Source: Planctomycetota bacterium (lineage in GTDB: Bacteria > Planctomycetota > Planctomycetia > Pirellulales > Thermoguttaceae). Taken from it: a stretch of 64,000 nt of DNA. The stretch is from the NCBI GenBank assembly GCA_029550925.1, contig JAKPGL010000130.1, forward strand, positions 1-64,000, given 5' to 3'. Below are positions 27,743 through 38,188 of this stretch, piece after piece. The notes under the pieces were generated by a model. That model was not told the origin of the DNA and ran no database searches. It worked only from the letters and a program-made list of their open reading frames with translations. The stretch's first letter is position 1; each line of letters starts with the position of its first letter. Position numbers and translations under genes: made by a program.

Positions 27743-30355
27743 ATGCAGGTCCCGTTGTTTCGGCTCAGGTGGATGGCTCCCGCCGTCGTGTTGATCAACG
27801 TGGTTGCGGGGTTTCGTGGCCTGGAGGCGGGCGCGGCCGATTCCTCGACGGCGGCCCCGTGGCCCTTTGCCGTCACCGCGGGCCAGCGGCCCGGTACTTA
27901 TTGGTGGTGCCCGGGCAGCGCCTTTTCCATAGAGGACATCGACTGGAATTTGAAGCAGCTTCACGATGCAGGCTTCGGATTTGTACACGTCGTCCCCATC
28001 TACGGTGCGAAAGGGGCCGAGGCGCAAGCGATTCCCTACCTCTCGCCTCGCTGGATGGAGATGTTCGAGCACATCGTCCGCCGCGCCAAATCGCTGGGCA
28101 TGTTCGTGGACATGACCACTGGTACGGGCTGGTGTTTCGGCGGGCCGAACCTTCCCAACTGGGCGATTGACGTCAAGGCCTGCTACGAGGCCAAGTCCAG
28201 AACCGTCCGCTTGGCGCCCGCCGCACGCGTCAAGCGGGCGGCGCCGGGCGGCGAAGGCCCCATGATCAACCCCTTTTCCCCGCGCGCCATGAACCTCTAT
28301 CTGGAGCGGTTTTCTGCGGCCTTCGACGCCTTTCCCAACGCGCGGCCCCGAGCGCAGTATCACGACTCGTTCGAGTATCGGGGCGATTGGTCCGAAGAGT
28401 TGTTCGACGAGTTTCAGTCTCGCATGGGATATGACCTGCGGGAGTATTTGCCGCTGTTTTTCGACGATTCCCGTGGGGATGACGAATCCCGCGCCAGGCT
28501 GAAATACGACTATCGCCGCGTCTTGGCCGAGCTGCACTGGGAGTCCATCCGCCGCTGGTCGGCTTGGGCGCATGATCGCGGGATGCTGACGCGGAACCAG
28601 GCCCATGGCGCCCCCGCCAATTTGTTGGATCTGTATGCCGCGAGCGACATCCCCGATATGGAAATGTTCGGCGCCTCGGAGTTTCCGATCCCCGGCTTCC
28701 GACGCGATCCGGCGATGGTACGCTCCAGCGACGACGACGCTCGGATCTGTATGTTGGCGTCGTCGGCTACCCACGTAGCCCATCCGCCGGGCAAACAGTT
28801 GGTCGGTGCGGAAACGTGTACGTGGCTGCGGGAACACTGGCACACCAGCCTGGCTCACATCAAATTGCAAATCGATTTGTTTTTCCTGACAGGGGCCAAT
28901 CAACTGCTGTTTCACGGCACGTGCTACTCGCCCCGGGACGTCCCTTGGCCTGGCTGGTTCTTCTACGCCTCGATCAAAATGGATTGGCGAAACGCCTTTT
29001 GGCGCGACGTACCCGTCCTCACGCAATACGTGGCCCGCTGCCAGTCGGTCCTCCAAGCCGGTCAACACGCCAACGAGGTCCTGTTGTACTGGCCGATCCA
29101 CGATTTGTGGATGGATGCCTGCGGGACGACGATTCCCCTGACGGTACACCGCCGCGAGTGGATGGCAAACCAACCGGTGGGCGAAACGGCGAACTTCTTC
29201 CTGCGTCGCGGATTCGCCTTTGACTTCATCTCCGACCGCATGGTGGCGGAATCGGCGGTGCGGGACGGCATGATCATAACGCCGGGGGGGGCGTATCGGG
29301 CGTTGGTTGTGCCCCCCTGCCGATACATGCCGGAGGAAACCTTCACCCGATTGACCGAACTGGCGCAGGCGGGAGCAGCGATCATTTTCCAACGGCGGTT
29401 GCCCGACGATGTGCCGGGACGCGCCGACTTGGCCCGCCGACGCACACGATTCATCGAACAGCGGGCCATGGCCAAGCAAAACGGGGTGATCCTCACGGAT
29501 GACATCGAACGGGCCCTCACCGCGGCACAAGCAGTGCGGGAACCGATGGTCGATCGCGGCTTGCGATTCGTTCGCCGGAAGGTTGATGCGGATACGTGGT
29601 ACTTCATCGCCAACCATACGGCCGAGGTCGTGGACGATTGGATCGTTCTTGGCTCGCCGTGTTCCGAGGCCGCCCGATTCGATGCCATGACCGGTGCATC
29701 GGGACGTCTGCCCGTCCGCAAGCGAGATGGACGGACCGAGGTCTATCTGCGTCTCGAACCGGGGCAGACAACGTTCGTCCGTACCGGCGCTGACGCGGCG
29801 ATGCCGCCGTGGCGACACTTCCGCCCTTGTGGAGAACCGGTCGTTCTGAGCGGAACGTGGTCGGTGGAATTCATCGAGGGAGGGCCGGTGTTACCCGCCG
29901 CGTATCGAACCGGCAAACTTGCCTCGTGGACGGAGGCCCCCGACGTCGCAGCCCAGGCCTTTGCCGGAACCGCCCGTTACGTGCTGGAATTCCCAGCCCC
30001 GCCCATGCGTGCCGACGCATGGTTGCTGGATTTGGGCGACGTGCGCCACAGCGCCAGGGTTCGCCTCAATGGACGAGATTTGGGCACGCTGGTCGCCCTG
30101 CCTTTTTCCGTGCTTTTAGACCACGCCGTCCAAAAGGGCAGAAACCGCCTAGAAATCGAGGTTACGAATCTCTCGGCCAACCGCATCCGTGACCTGGACC
30201 TGCGAAACGTGGATTGGAAAATCATGAAAGACATCAACATCGTCAACGTCCATTATCAGGCGTTCGATGCATCGCACTGGCCGATCGAGCCGTCGGGATT
30301 GTTGGGTCCGGTGCGGCTCGTCCCGCTGGAGGTCTTTGACCCCGCGGCGAAGTAG
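27743..30355 (+). CDS. GH106-like glycoside hydrolase (alpha-L-rhamnosidase-type)
   Basis: 870 aa; RRAKSLGMFVDMTTGTGWCFGGPNLPNWAID and HDSFEYRGDWSEELFDEF typical of GH106-like proteins; C-terminal beta-sandwich-like region. Confidence 0.72.
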   Translation: MQVPLFRLRWMAPAVVLINVVAGFRGLEAGAADSSTAAPWPFAVTAGQRPGTYWWCPGSAFSIEDIDWNLKQLHDAGFGFVHVVPIYGAKGAEAQAIPYLSPRWMEMFEHIVRRAKSLGMFVDMTTGTGWCFGGPNLPNWAIDVKACYEAKSRTVRLAPAARVKRAAPGGEGPMINPFSPRAMNLYLERFSAAFDAFPNARPRAQYHDSFEYRGDWSEELFDEFQSRMGYDLREYLPLFFDDSRGDDESRARLKYDYRRVLAELHWESIRRWSAWAHDRGMLTRNQAHGAPANLLDLYAASDIPDMEMFGASEFPIPGFRRDPAMVRSSDDDARICMLASSATHVAHPPGKQLVGAETCTWLREHWHTSLAHIKLQIDLFFLTGANQLLFHGTCYSPRDVPWPGWFFYASIKMDWRNAFWRDVPVLTQYVARCQSVLQAGQHANEVLLYWPIHDLWMDACGTTIPLTVHRREWMANQPVGETANFFLRRGFAFDFISDRMVAESAVRDGMIITPGGAYRALVVPPCRYMPEETFTRLTELAQAGAAIIFQRRLPDDVPGRADLARRRTRFIEQRAMAKQNGVILTDDIERALTAAQAVREPMVDRGLRFVRRKVDADTWYFIANHTAEVVDDWIVLGSPCSEAARFDAMTGASGRLPVRKRDGRTEVYLRLEPGQTTFVRTGADAAMPPWRHFRPCGEPVVLSGTWSVEFIEGGPVLPAAYRTGKLASWTEAPDVAAQAFAGTARYVLEFPAPPMRADAWLLDLGDVRHSARVRLNGRDLGTLVALPFSVLLDHAVQKGRNRLEIEVTNLSANRIRDLDLRNVDWKIMKDINIVNVHYQAFDASHWPIEPSGLLGPVRLVPLEVFDPAAK

Positions 30356-30359
30356 CCGG

Positions 30360-31205
30360 ACATTGCGAGGTCCGGACGGTCGTTTCCACCGCCTCTTCGG
30401 TGCGCCGACGTTCTTTCGATTGGGCTTCCTGGTCTTTGGTGAGCCGATGCTGCCGCTTCTTCGACTCAACGCACTCAACGGCCATCAACTAACGCGCCGC
30501 ATCCTGCTGCGATTCGACGGGCTTCTTGTCCGGGATCGCCAGGGCGACCCCATTGCGGTATTGTTGTGGCGTATCGCTGTGCTTGGAAGTATTGGCGTCG
30601 CCGCCTCGCATTGTTGGCCCGACGGCTTCCCAGCAAACTTCAACGGCAGGTAACCACCCAGGAAACAGGAATCCTTATCCGCCAATTCCTCCGACGAAGC
30701 CGTCCAGACTATCACCTCTGCCTTGCCGGCCAGCCGTTGTTCGAGCATCTATCCACTGGCGGATGGTGTCCGGGTCGCGGGCTACTTCCTGCTCCGCATC
30801 TTCGATCAGCTTGGTAACGTTCGGGTCTTTCTTGAAACAGTATCGCACCCCACCGGAGTGCAGGGAAAGGCACCAGTTCCAAAGCTTCCCCTGCACCGCC
30901 GCGGCTGGTATATGGGCTATTGGCGGGACGGCAACACCGGCTACGATAACGGGCTTCGGGATATTGCCAGCAAAACGGATCGGAAGGAGCGGATACAGAA
31001 ACTTGCGGATTGGGCCAAGCTTCTATGGCGGGAAGCGGAAGAGGCTGGTTACGTGGTGGCCCTGTGGCATCCGGAGATTCTGCTCGACGAGGTGAAGGCC
31101 GCCTGGTCCCCAGTTTATGAAATTATAGCCCGCACACCGGAAGAGGCAGAGCAGCAATTGCCGGAACCATGGAAGACGTTTTTGGCGGAATACATTCCGC
31201 CGAAC
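30360..31205. pseudogene. Block of gene fragments (multiple interrupted short ORFs on both strands)
   Basis: Minus-strand fragments such as VQGKLWNWCLSLHSGGVRYCFKKDPNVTKLIEDAEQEVARDPDTIRQWIDA interrupted by frameshift; plus-strand 30723-31283 fused to duplicated C-terminus. Confidence 0.55.
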
Positions 31206-31576
31206 CAGCCGCCGCCCCAGTTAGCTCCCTCCAACGCTACGCAAGAGTTTATCAGCGAATTGCAGAAAAAGATGAAAAAATAGGGTAACACTTTAGCCGA
31301 ATGCAGTCCTTTCGTAACATTTCAGCCGTATGCAGTACCTTCGCATTCCCGCGCAAGTGGGAATCCGGTCAGTGAAACAGTCAACAACAGGATTGCCGCT
31401 TACGCAGCAGGAACCATCTAAGGGCTTTCTATCACAAAATGGGGTCTCCCCAAAATGGATCTTCTTTCATTCGGCTGAAATATCACGAGCCTTTTCGCAG
31501 AGTCTTTCGACCTCCGTGGGTGCTTAACGGATCTCTCCGATCAGAATCTGCACACCCAGTTTACGCAGGGCTTCCA
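31206..31576. repeat. Right copy of ~370-bp direct repeat flanking cargo segment 1
   Basis: See 26246-26613; this copy joins the intact DeoR-family gene. Confidence 0.92.
31314..31486. repeat. MITE-like element (copy inside right direct repeat)
   Basis: GTAACATTTCAGCCGTATGCAG...CATTCGGCTGAAATATCAC. Confidence 0.7.
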
Positions 31577-32309
31577 GAAAGCGGGGATCGGTGCGGTTAT
31601 CGGTGATCAGACCGGCCCATTGGGTCAGCCGACCATACCGGCGCAAGCCCCGTCGGCCAAACTTGGAGTTATCGGCGGCGATATACACCCGGTCGGCCGA
31701 GGCCGCCATCCTCAGCAACGTATCCGTCGTATCGGGCGGATTGGTATATACATATCCTTTTTCGTCGATAGCGTCGGCTCCCAGGATGGCAACTTCGGCA
31801 TGGAGGTCGGCCAAGTTCATCTCGGTAATCGCACCGGACAGATCCGGACAGTGGGGCCGAAGATAGCCGCCCGGCAATAACACCTCGATGCCCGGCTCAT
31901 GTTGGAGTTCTCCGGCGGCCGGTAGCGAGGTGGTAATTACCGTCAGGCCCGTTCGGCCCCGCAGATGCCGGGCAATGGCCAACGTAGTGGTGCTCCCGTC
32001 CAACATCACACTGGAACAATTCTGCAGTATTTCCACCGCCGCCCGGGCAATGGCCTCCTTGGCCGGCAGGTTCAATCGCACCTTTTTCAAAAAATCAAAC
32101 TCAAAGACCGTGCGGTACCCAAGGGTGGCCCCGCCGTGGGTACGCACGATCTGGCCCTGCTGCTCTAGAGCTTGAAGGTCTCGGCGGATGGTCATAGAGC
32201 TAACGCCCAGCGTCTGGCTGAGTTCTTCCACGCTGCACTCGCCTCCCTGGGCGATCAGTTCGCAGATTCTCCGTTGCCGGGCGTGGATTCGAGAAAAGGA
32301 CTTGTTCAT
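31524..32309 (-). CDS. DeoR/GlpR-family transcriptional regulator
   Basis: RQRRICELIAQGGECSVEELSQTLGVSSMTIRRDLQALEQQGQIVRTHGGA. Confidence 0.95.
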   Translation of the reverse strand: MNKSFSRIHARQRRICELIAQGGECSVEELSQTLGVSSMTIRRDLQALEQQGQIVRTHGGATLGYRTVFEFDFLKKVRLNLPAKEAIARAAVEILQNCSSVMLDGSTTTLAIARHLRGRTGLTVITTSLPAAGELQHEPGIEVLLPGGYLRPHCPDLSGAITEMNLADLHAEVAILGADAIDEKGYVYTNPPDTTDTLLRMAASADRVYIAADNSKFGRRGLRRYGRLTQWAGLITDNRTDPRFLEALRKLGVQILIGEIR

Positions 32310-32447
32310 ACCAGACCTATCTCCCCGGTTTGGGCGGCAAAATGAACATGGAAAATGTTTATATAATCACAATCTACACAACCCCATTTCTCTCGTCAAT
32401 CGAGGGATTTTTCTGCACTATTCCCCCCTCGCCTATCCGCAAAATTC

Positions 32448-32483
32448 TTGACGTTCGTGTTTGACCTTGTTAAAATCGAACAC
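32448..32483 (+). promoter_or_regulatory. Candidate promoter overlapping an inverted repeat (possible DeoR operator)
   Basis: TTGACG-17-TAAAAT (32448-32476); GTGTTTGA-N11-TCGAACAC inverted repeat 32457-32483 between divergent genes. Confidence 0.5.
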
Positions 32484-32607
32484 AGTAAAATAGTCAGTGG
32501 AGGTCGAGGTCTATGGGAGTTCTACGGTGAGGTTCTCCAAAGACCACGACCATAGCGACCCACAACGCCTTTTCTTTTATCCTTTTGTCCGAGGGGAGGT
32601 CTGTGCC

Positions 32608-34350
32608 ATGTCCAGTCGCACCGTGTGGATCGGCTTAGGGGTTATTGGGTTTCTGCTGGTCGGAAGCACTGGTCTAGAGGCGGCGGTCATGTACCGGGAT
32701 GCGGTCCTGAGTACCAATCCGGTCATCTATTGGCCGTTAGATGAGACTGGCGGCCCGCCTTATCCGACGGCCGTAGATATTGCCCCAGCAGGCGGGGCCA
32801 ACGACGCCACTTACCTGAAGCATTCCGACCCCAATAGTGTGTTGACGTTAGGCCAGGCAGGGCCTCAACCTACCGATGGCTTTTTGTACATGCCATCAGA
32901 TAACCGCGCCCCCTACGCCAATCACCCGATGACCGACCGAGGAGGCGCCGGCACCCTCTATCCATCACTTTACACCTCCGCCGGCGTCGGCCCAACCGCC
33001 TACAGCGTCCAGGTCTGGTTCAAACAAGAGTCCCTCTCCACAGAATACCCTACCTATGTCTTTGGTCGGGCTAGTGGAATCGCTGGAGATGATACCTATA
33101 CTCGAGATTGCATCGGCATCGGCTCCGGCAAATATGGGACCTCGGCCAAGAAGATATTTTTCTGGGACGGCAGTACGGTGGTTAATAGCACCAGTCCCCA
33201 GTCGGTGGAAGCAGGCAAATGGTATCATCTTGTTTACATTCGGAATGGAGATTCTTTTACCACGTATCTAAACGGCAAACCGGCCCTCTCCGGCACGGTG
33301 ACCTGGCGAGGTGGCAACGGCGAGCGCCTGGGCATCGGCATGCGAGCAGATAAAACAGAACCTCTCCTGAGCATTCGCGGCTGGTATGACGAGGCGGCCG
33401 TCTGGAGCCGGGCGCTGACGGAGCAAGAAGTCCGTTCTCTGTACTTGACGGCTTTTCCGCCGTATCCGGCCGCTGTTTTGGCAAGCAATCCGGCCGCTTA
33501 TTGGCGGCTTAATGAAGTGGTAGGCGATAATTTGGCCTACGACATTAGCGGCAACGGCCGGGACCAAACCCTGGGCAACGGGCAATCGCCCAATGTAACC
33601 CGCACAGGATTGCCGCCGGATGTCGGCCCCCGGCCAACGGATACCGCCCGAAACGGCGCCCGCCTAGGCGGCTTTGAACCGACCAACTACGCCCCTACCA
33701 TCCCCATTGGGAAAACAGGATATACCGATAACGATTATGCTTTGGTGGTGCATTCCACCTCGCCGGTGGTGGTGCCGGACACCCAGTACACGGTCGAAGC
33801 CTGGATTCGGCCCTCCAATACGACCAATTACGGGCTGGTGGGCTACATCTTCCATCGGCGGGATTTTGACGGCTCCGGCGGGTTCGGCGACGCCCTGGGC
33901 ATGGGCGGCACGTACAATACCCCACCGAACAATCATCCTGCCGGTGCTCTGTTCTACTATAATGGAACTAAAAGCACCTGGGCACAAAATCCCACCATCC
34001 TGCAGCCTGACCAATGGTATCATGTGGCCTTTGTTCGGGAGGGAGACATCGTCCGGGTGTATTTGGATGGACAGTTGGAGTTCACGGTCAACTCGCCTCT
34101 TCCCGGCGGGGTAAACTTTGATCAAGGCACCTGGGTCTTCGGCGGCCGGAGCGACACCAGTTTGCCCCAAAATGATCATCTCAAATGGCCGGGCAATATC
34201 GACGAAGTGGCCATCTATGGTCGGGCCTTGAGCCAGGCGGAAATCTTCGCCCATTTCAACGCCGCTTTGGTACCGGAACCAAGCAGTTGGCTGCTGCTGG
34301 CCCTGGGCGCCTTGGCGATGGTTGGCCTCCGCATTCGGAAGAACCGATAA
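32608..34350 (+). CDS. Tandem LamG-domain PEP-CTERM protein
   Basis: ATG 32608 after GGGGAGG; two LamG-like units (AVLSTNPVIYWPLDE / AVLASNPAAYWRLNE); VPEPSSWLLLALGALAMVGLRIRKNR. Confidence 0.88.
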   Translation: MSSRTVWIGLGVIGFLLVGSTGLEAAVMYRDAVLSTNPVIYWPLDETGGPPYPTAVDIAPAGGANDATYLKHSDPNSVLTLGQAGPQPTDGFLYMPSDNRAPYANHPMTDRGGAGTLYPSLYTSAGVGPTAYSVQVWFKQESLSTEYPTYVFGRASGIAGDDTYTRDCIGIGSGKYGTSAKKIFFWDGSTVVNSTSPQSVEAGKWYHLVYIRNGDSFTTYLNGKPALSGTVTWRGGNGERLGIGMRADKTEPLLSIRGWYDEAAVWSRALTEQEVRSLYLTAFPPYPAAVLASNPAAYWRLNEVVGDNLAYDISGNGRDQTLGNGQSPNVTRTGLPPDVGPRPTDTARNGARLGGFEPTNYAPTIPIGKTGYTDNDYALVVHSTSPVVVPDTQYTVEAWIRPSNTTNYGLVGYIFHRRDFDGSGGFGDALGMGGTYNTPPNNHPAGALFYYNGTKSTWAQNPTILQPDQWYHVAFVREGDIVRVYLDGQLEFTVNSPLPGGVNFDQGTWVFGGRSDTSLPQNDHLKWPGNIDEVAIYGRALSQAEIFAHFNAALVPEPSSWLLLALGALAMVGLRIRKNR

Positions 34351-34412
34351 GGAGGGAGTTTTCGGTTGGTCTTTTCTGGTCTTTTCGAGCCGCTTTCACG
34401 GAGGGGATCCCT

Positions 34413-35441
34413 ATGGCGGAATGCCGCACCGATCAAAGCAGTGCGTCCAAATCACCGAGCGGCGTCTTCTGCCCAACGCTACACGGTTTCACCTTAGTGG
34501 AACTTTTGGTCGTGATTGCCATTATTGGCATTTTGATCGCCCTGCTACTACCGGCGGTGCAGGCGGCCCGGGAAGCAGCCCGCCGGATGCAGTGCACCAA
34601 TAACCTCAAGCAACTGATGCTGGGCATGCACAATTACCACGCCGCCCACAACGTGTTTCCGCCCGGCTCGTTGGCTTATGATCCCAATAATCGGGCCACT
34701 TGGGGCAGGACCGCCGTCCACCATTGGACTATGTTCATCTGGCCTTATGTAGAATTAACCAGCTTGGCCCAGACCTATAACTGGAGCGTCGGCTTCCGAG
34801 GCCCGGACTGCGATAATGTGAACGGTAAAATCTTTCGCACCGCGATTCCGCTCTATCAATGTCCGTCGGATCGGCCGGGTGTGTTTGGCAACGAATCGCC
34901 GTTGCCGAGCGATGGCTACACCCGCTCCAATTACGTTGCCTGCCATAGTCCCGACGGCTCCATGATGGAAAAAGGCATCACTAACTTCGACAAATCCTGC
35001 AACGACGCCAATAACCCGGCCACCAAACGGGCCCTTTTCAACTGGAACGTCTTCCGCGGCATTCGGGATGTCATTGACGGCACGTCGAATACGGTGGCCC
35101 TGAGCGAAGTGATTGCCGGGCCGAGCGGATCGGCCGACCTACGCGGACTGTGGGTCTCGGATTTGGGCATCGGCTACAGCCACCTGCGCACGCCGAACTC
35201 ACCGGTGCCCGATCAACTGCTCGGAGGCCGATACTGCGACTCTAGCAAGCGCAAAGCCCCCTGTGTGGGCAATTCGCCCTGTTGGAGTACGGTCATCTAT
35301 GCAGCCCGGAGTTATCATCCGGGCGGGGTGAATGCCGCACTGGCCGACGGAAGCGTCCGCTTTTTCAGCGATTCGATCAATGCGGCCGTTTGGATCGGTC
35401 TGGCCAGCATCGACGGTATGGAAGTCGTCTCGGCCGAATAG
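34413..35441 (+). CDS. DUF1559 protein with prepilin-type N-terminus
   Basis: GFTLVELLVVIAIIGILIALLLPAVQAAREAARRMQCTNNLKQL; start 34413. Confidence 0.94.
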   Translation: MAECRTDQSSASKSPSGVFCPTLHGFTLVELLVVIAIIGILIALLLPAVQAAREAARRMQCTNNLKQLMLGMHNYHAAHNVFPPGSLAYDPNNRATWGRTAVHHWTMFIWPYVELTSLAQTYNWSVGFRGPDCDNVNGKIFRTAIPLYQCPSDRPGVFGNESPLPSDGYTRSNYVACHSPDGSMMEKGITNFDKSCNDANNPATKRALFNWNVFRGIRDVIDGTSNTVALSEVIAGPSGSADLRGLWVSDLGIGYSHLRTPNSPVPDQLLGGRYCDSSKRKAPCVGNSPCWSTVIYAARSYHPGGVNAALADGSVRFFSDSINAAVWIGLASIDGMEVVSAE

Positions 35442-35599
35442 CGCCGAGTGGAAAGCAGCCCAGCGTAAGAGTACGGTCTGTAGGGCCGGGGCAGTGCCCC
35501 GGCCGGATTGCCACATGGGAAGCGTCCCATTGGCCAGGTAGGCAGAGCCTACGCCCTACCTTCCAGGGTGGACTTCCCGTCGGTATTCGGGAGAGTCAA

Positions 35600-36037
35600 A
35601 TGAAGAAACCGGTCGTGAAACCTGCCAGGATATGGACGATTTTCCTGTTGGGCTTGCTGTTTGCCGTCGGTTGCGGCGGCAGCGGACCGGGTATGCGCGT
35701 CTGGGGTACGGTAACCTATCAGGGCAAGCCGATCCAGGAAGGCCAGATCGTCTTTACGCCCATCGAAGGCACTCCCGGCCCTTCCACCGGCGGCCAGATC
35801 CGAAAGGGCCAATATGAAATCCCCAAACAGATCGGTCCTTACAGCAAGGGGGTCTATCGGGTGGAGATTACCGCCATGGGGCCGGAAAAAACCTATTCGC
35901 CCAACGCCTCTGGCGAAGGACCGTTCTACACCGTCCGGGAAGAACTTATCCCCCCAAAGTACAACCGCCAAAGCACCCTCCGGGTAACCATCTCCCCAGA
36001 GCCGGATAAAAACCAATATGACTTCCAACTCCAATGA
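35600..36037 (+). CDS. Small lipoprotein (planctomycete type, often next to DUF1559 genes)
   Basis: MKKPVVKPARIWTIFLLGLLFAVGCGGSG lipobox; VWGTVTYQGKPIQEGQIVFTPIEG. Confidence 0.82.
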   Translation: MKKPVVKPARIWTIFLLGLLFAVGCGGSGPGMRVWGTVTYQGKPIQEGQIVFTPIEGTPGPSTGGQIRKGQYEIPKQIGPYSKGVYRVEITAMGPEKTYSPNASGEGPFYTVREELIPPKYNRQSTLRVTISPEPDKNQYDFQLQ

Positions 36038-36442
36038 AATTTTACGATACTTCAGGCGAGTGAGGGGGATTGATGGGAAAGAAGGCCATCCATTGTCATG
36101 CCCGCGCAAGCTCTTGATTCAGCATGGAAGGCATCTGCTACCCTGGCCTCCCAGGGGCTAAAGAAACTCATCAAGCAGCCCCCAAAGAAGCCTGGATTCC
36201 CGCTTATGCGAGAATGACATGTTAGGGCATCCCAGAGAAACAAAGTTTCCGCTCCGCGGAAGTCTTACAAAACTCTTGATCGCTGGCCGCCGGAGAATAC
36301 GCTAAAAGGTGGAGGTAGCTTTCTGGGGCCCTCTCTTCAAGAGGGGAAAATAGGGGAACTGTGGCTTGCTCAATGGGCTAGTGGACTCCGCTGAGGTCTT
36401 ATTTTCCATAACCAAAGGGCTATTTTGCGGGAGGGATTTACC

Positions 36443-37848
36443 ATGTATCGGCAAAGCTGGCGGGAGGTAAGGGGAGTGGTCTTGGGGCGGGGCTGGTTGT
36501 GGGTCTTGCTTTTCCTGCCCAGGCGGCCCTCGTAGGACACTGGTCCTGGGACGGAACCTATACAGATATATCTGGTAACGGGCTTGGCGGTTCACCAAAC
36601 GCCCAGGCCAGCCTGAGCAACACGATTCCCTATCTTTTGCTTGCCCAAGGTACTGGCCAATCGCTCCAACTCAATGGCAGCGCGTGGGTGGAGGTGTCCG
36701 CCAATCCGGCTCTTAACTCCAATGTGTTCACCCTGGCCCTATGGTTCAACCAAAATGGGCAGACCCAACCTGGCTCGTATTCTCGCCTCAGCAGCCGAGG
36801 AGGGGATACCTTCGAGATCGGCGTCAACGGGGCAGGCCGGGTGGCTTATTATCCGGGACCTAACTGGCAGGATACCCCATACAATCTTCCCAGCAGCGGT
36901 TGGCGGCATCTGGCTTTTGTCTCCAACGGGAGCCAACTTACTCTCTATGTCAATGGGCAAGCGGTGGCTACGGGGCCTTTTTCGGGCAATCCCACCGGCC
37001 TGCTCCGCTTCGGCGCCCGCCATAATAACACCGAAGGTTCCCGGGGCTTGATGGATGATGTGGCCTTGTGGAACGAGGCCCTTTCGCCGTTAGCGATCCA
37101 GACGCTGGCTACTGGAGTGTTTAAGCCGGAACAAGTACATCAGTTGCCTATGAAGCAAATTATCACCATCACCTCCGATCCGGCCGAATGGAAGTTGAGC
37201 ACGGTTCGACATTCCGGAGGCGCAGTAGGCAACTGGGTTCCTACCTCGGACCCGTTGCCGGATGCCGCGACCTTTACCCAGGATGCGCCCGCTGGTAGCT
37301 CCAGCAATATTCTGCAGGCGGCGGCGGACATCGGTCTGCCTGGCATCCTCCGCGGCGACGGGGGCGGCGGCCAGCCCACCGGCGTCCAATATTATCGGAC
37401 CACCTTTGAGTTGGCCCCGTTTACTGACATTGCTGCCCGGATTGTGCTGGCGGTTGACAATGGAGCGGCTGTCTATATCAACGGCCAACTGATCGCCCGC
37501 GAAACTTCCTACAGTACCGACAACTGGCAGCGGCCCTATTCCAGCCTGGTCATCGGGCCGGACGGCTCTATCAGCAATGTAACCCTTTTCGACCAGGTGG
37601 CTTCGAGCTTTACCGGCTGGCGAGTCGGCGTCAATGAACTGATCCTGGCCATCCGAAACCCCGATTCCGAAGGCCTCAACGCCGGTGCCTTAGCCTTCCG
37701 AATGGACATCTTTCATAACGTACCTGAGCCTAATAGCATGGGACTTCTCGCCTTGGGAAGCGGAGCTGTTCTTTTAGTGGCTTTCCGATCCTCAAAACGG
37801 CGGCTTGTCTCAGACCGTCTTGGCGCCACTATCGGATTGGGTATTTGA
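36443..37848 (+). pseudogene. LamG/PEP-CTERM protein with probable frameshift in the signal peptide (or a short-start CDS from GTG 36499)
   Basis: Body ALVGHWSWDGTYTDISGNG...VPEPNSMGLLALGSGAVLLVAFRSSKRR in frame of 36499; only ATG (36443) is one base out of frame. Confidence 0.6.
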
Positions 37849-38155
37849 TGTATATTTTGCCACTGAAGGCGGCGCAAACGCCAATGACCGCGGCTTCTAC
37901 CTTTACCTCCATGTGCCGGAAAGTAGTAACCAGCTCAACTTCCGCGTCCGTGGCAACGGCGCCCAGCCGAATCCAGCCGCTGAGAATAAAGTCCCCGAGC
38001 CGAACTCGCCAGCAGGGCAGGGCAGGGGGTGGGCGCCTGTGCCGCCTTGGCCCTCCAGACCGGCTGCGACCTGGCCCAGGTTGATCTCCGCAAACTCCAG
38101 GCCGCCCTACGGGCCGACGGCGCCTACCTGGAAGATGTGCCCGAAAATCAATAAA
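37849..38155 (+). pseudogene. Gene-fragment mosaic joined at a GGGCAGGGCAGGGGG repeat
   Basis: FDVYFATEGGANANDRGFYLYLHVPESSNQLNFRVRGNG...VPEPNS, then repeat, then VGACAALALQTGCDLAQVDLRKLQAALRADGAYLEDVPENQ-stop. Confidence 0.5.
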
Positions 38156-38188
38156 GGGAGAGATACCTGGGAAGAGATTCGCAAGGGG

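Noticed and set aside
27719-29818. 699-aa minus-strand ORF opposite the GH106-like gene.
   Set aside because: Antisense high-GC shadow ORF; the plus strand has recognisable family motifs and a leader, the minus ORF has low-complexity H/R/G-rich composition.
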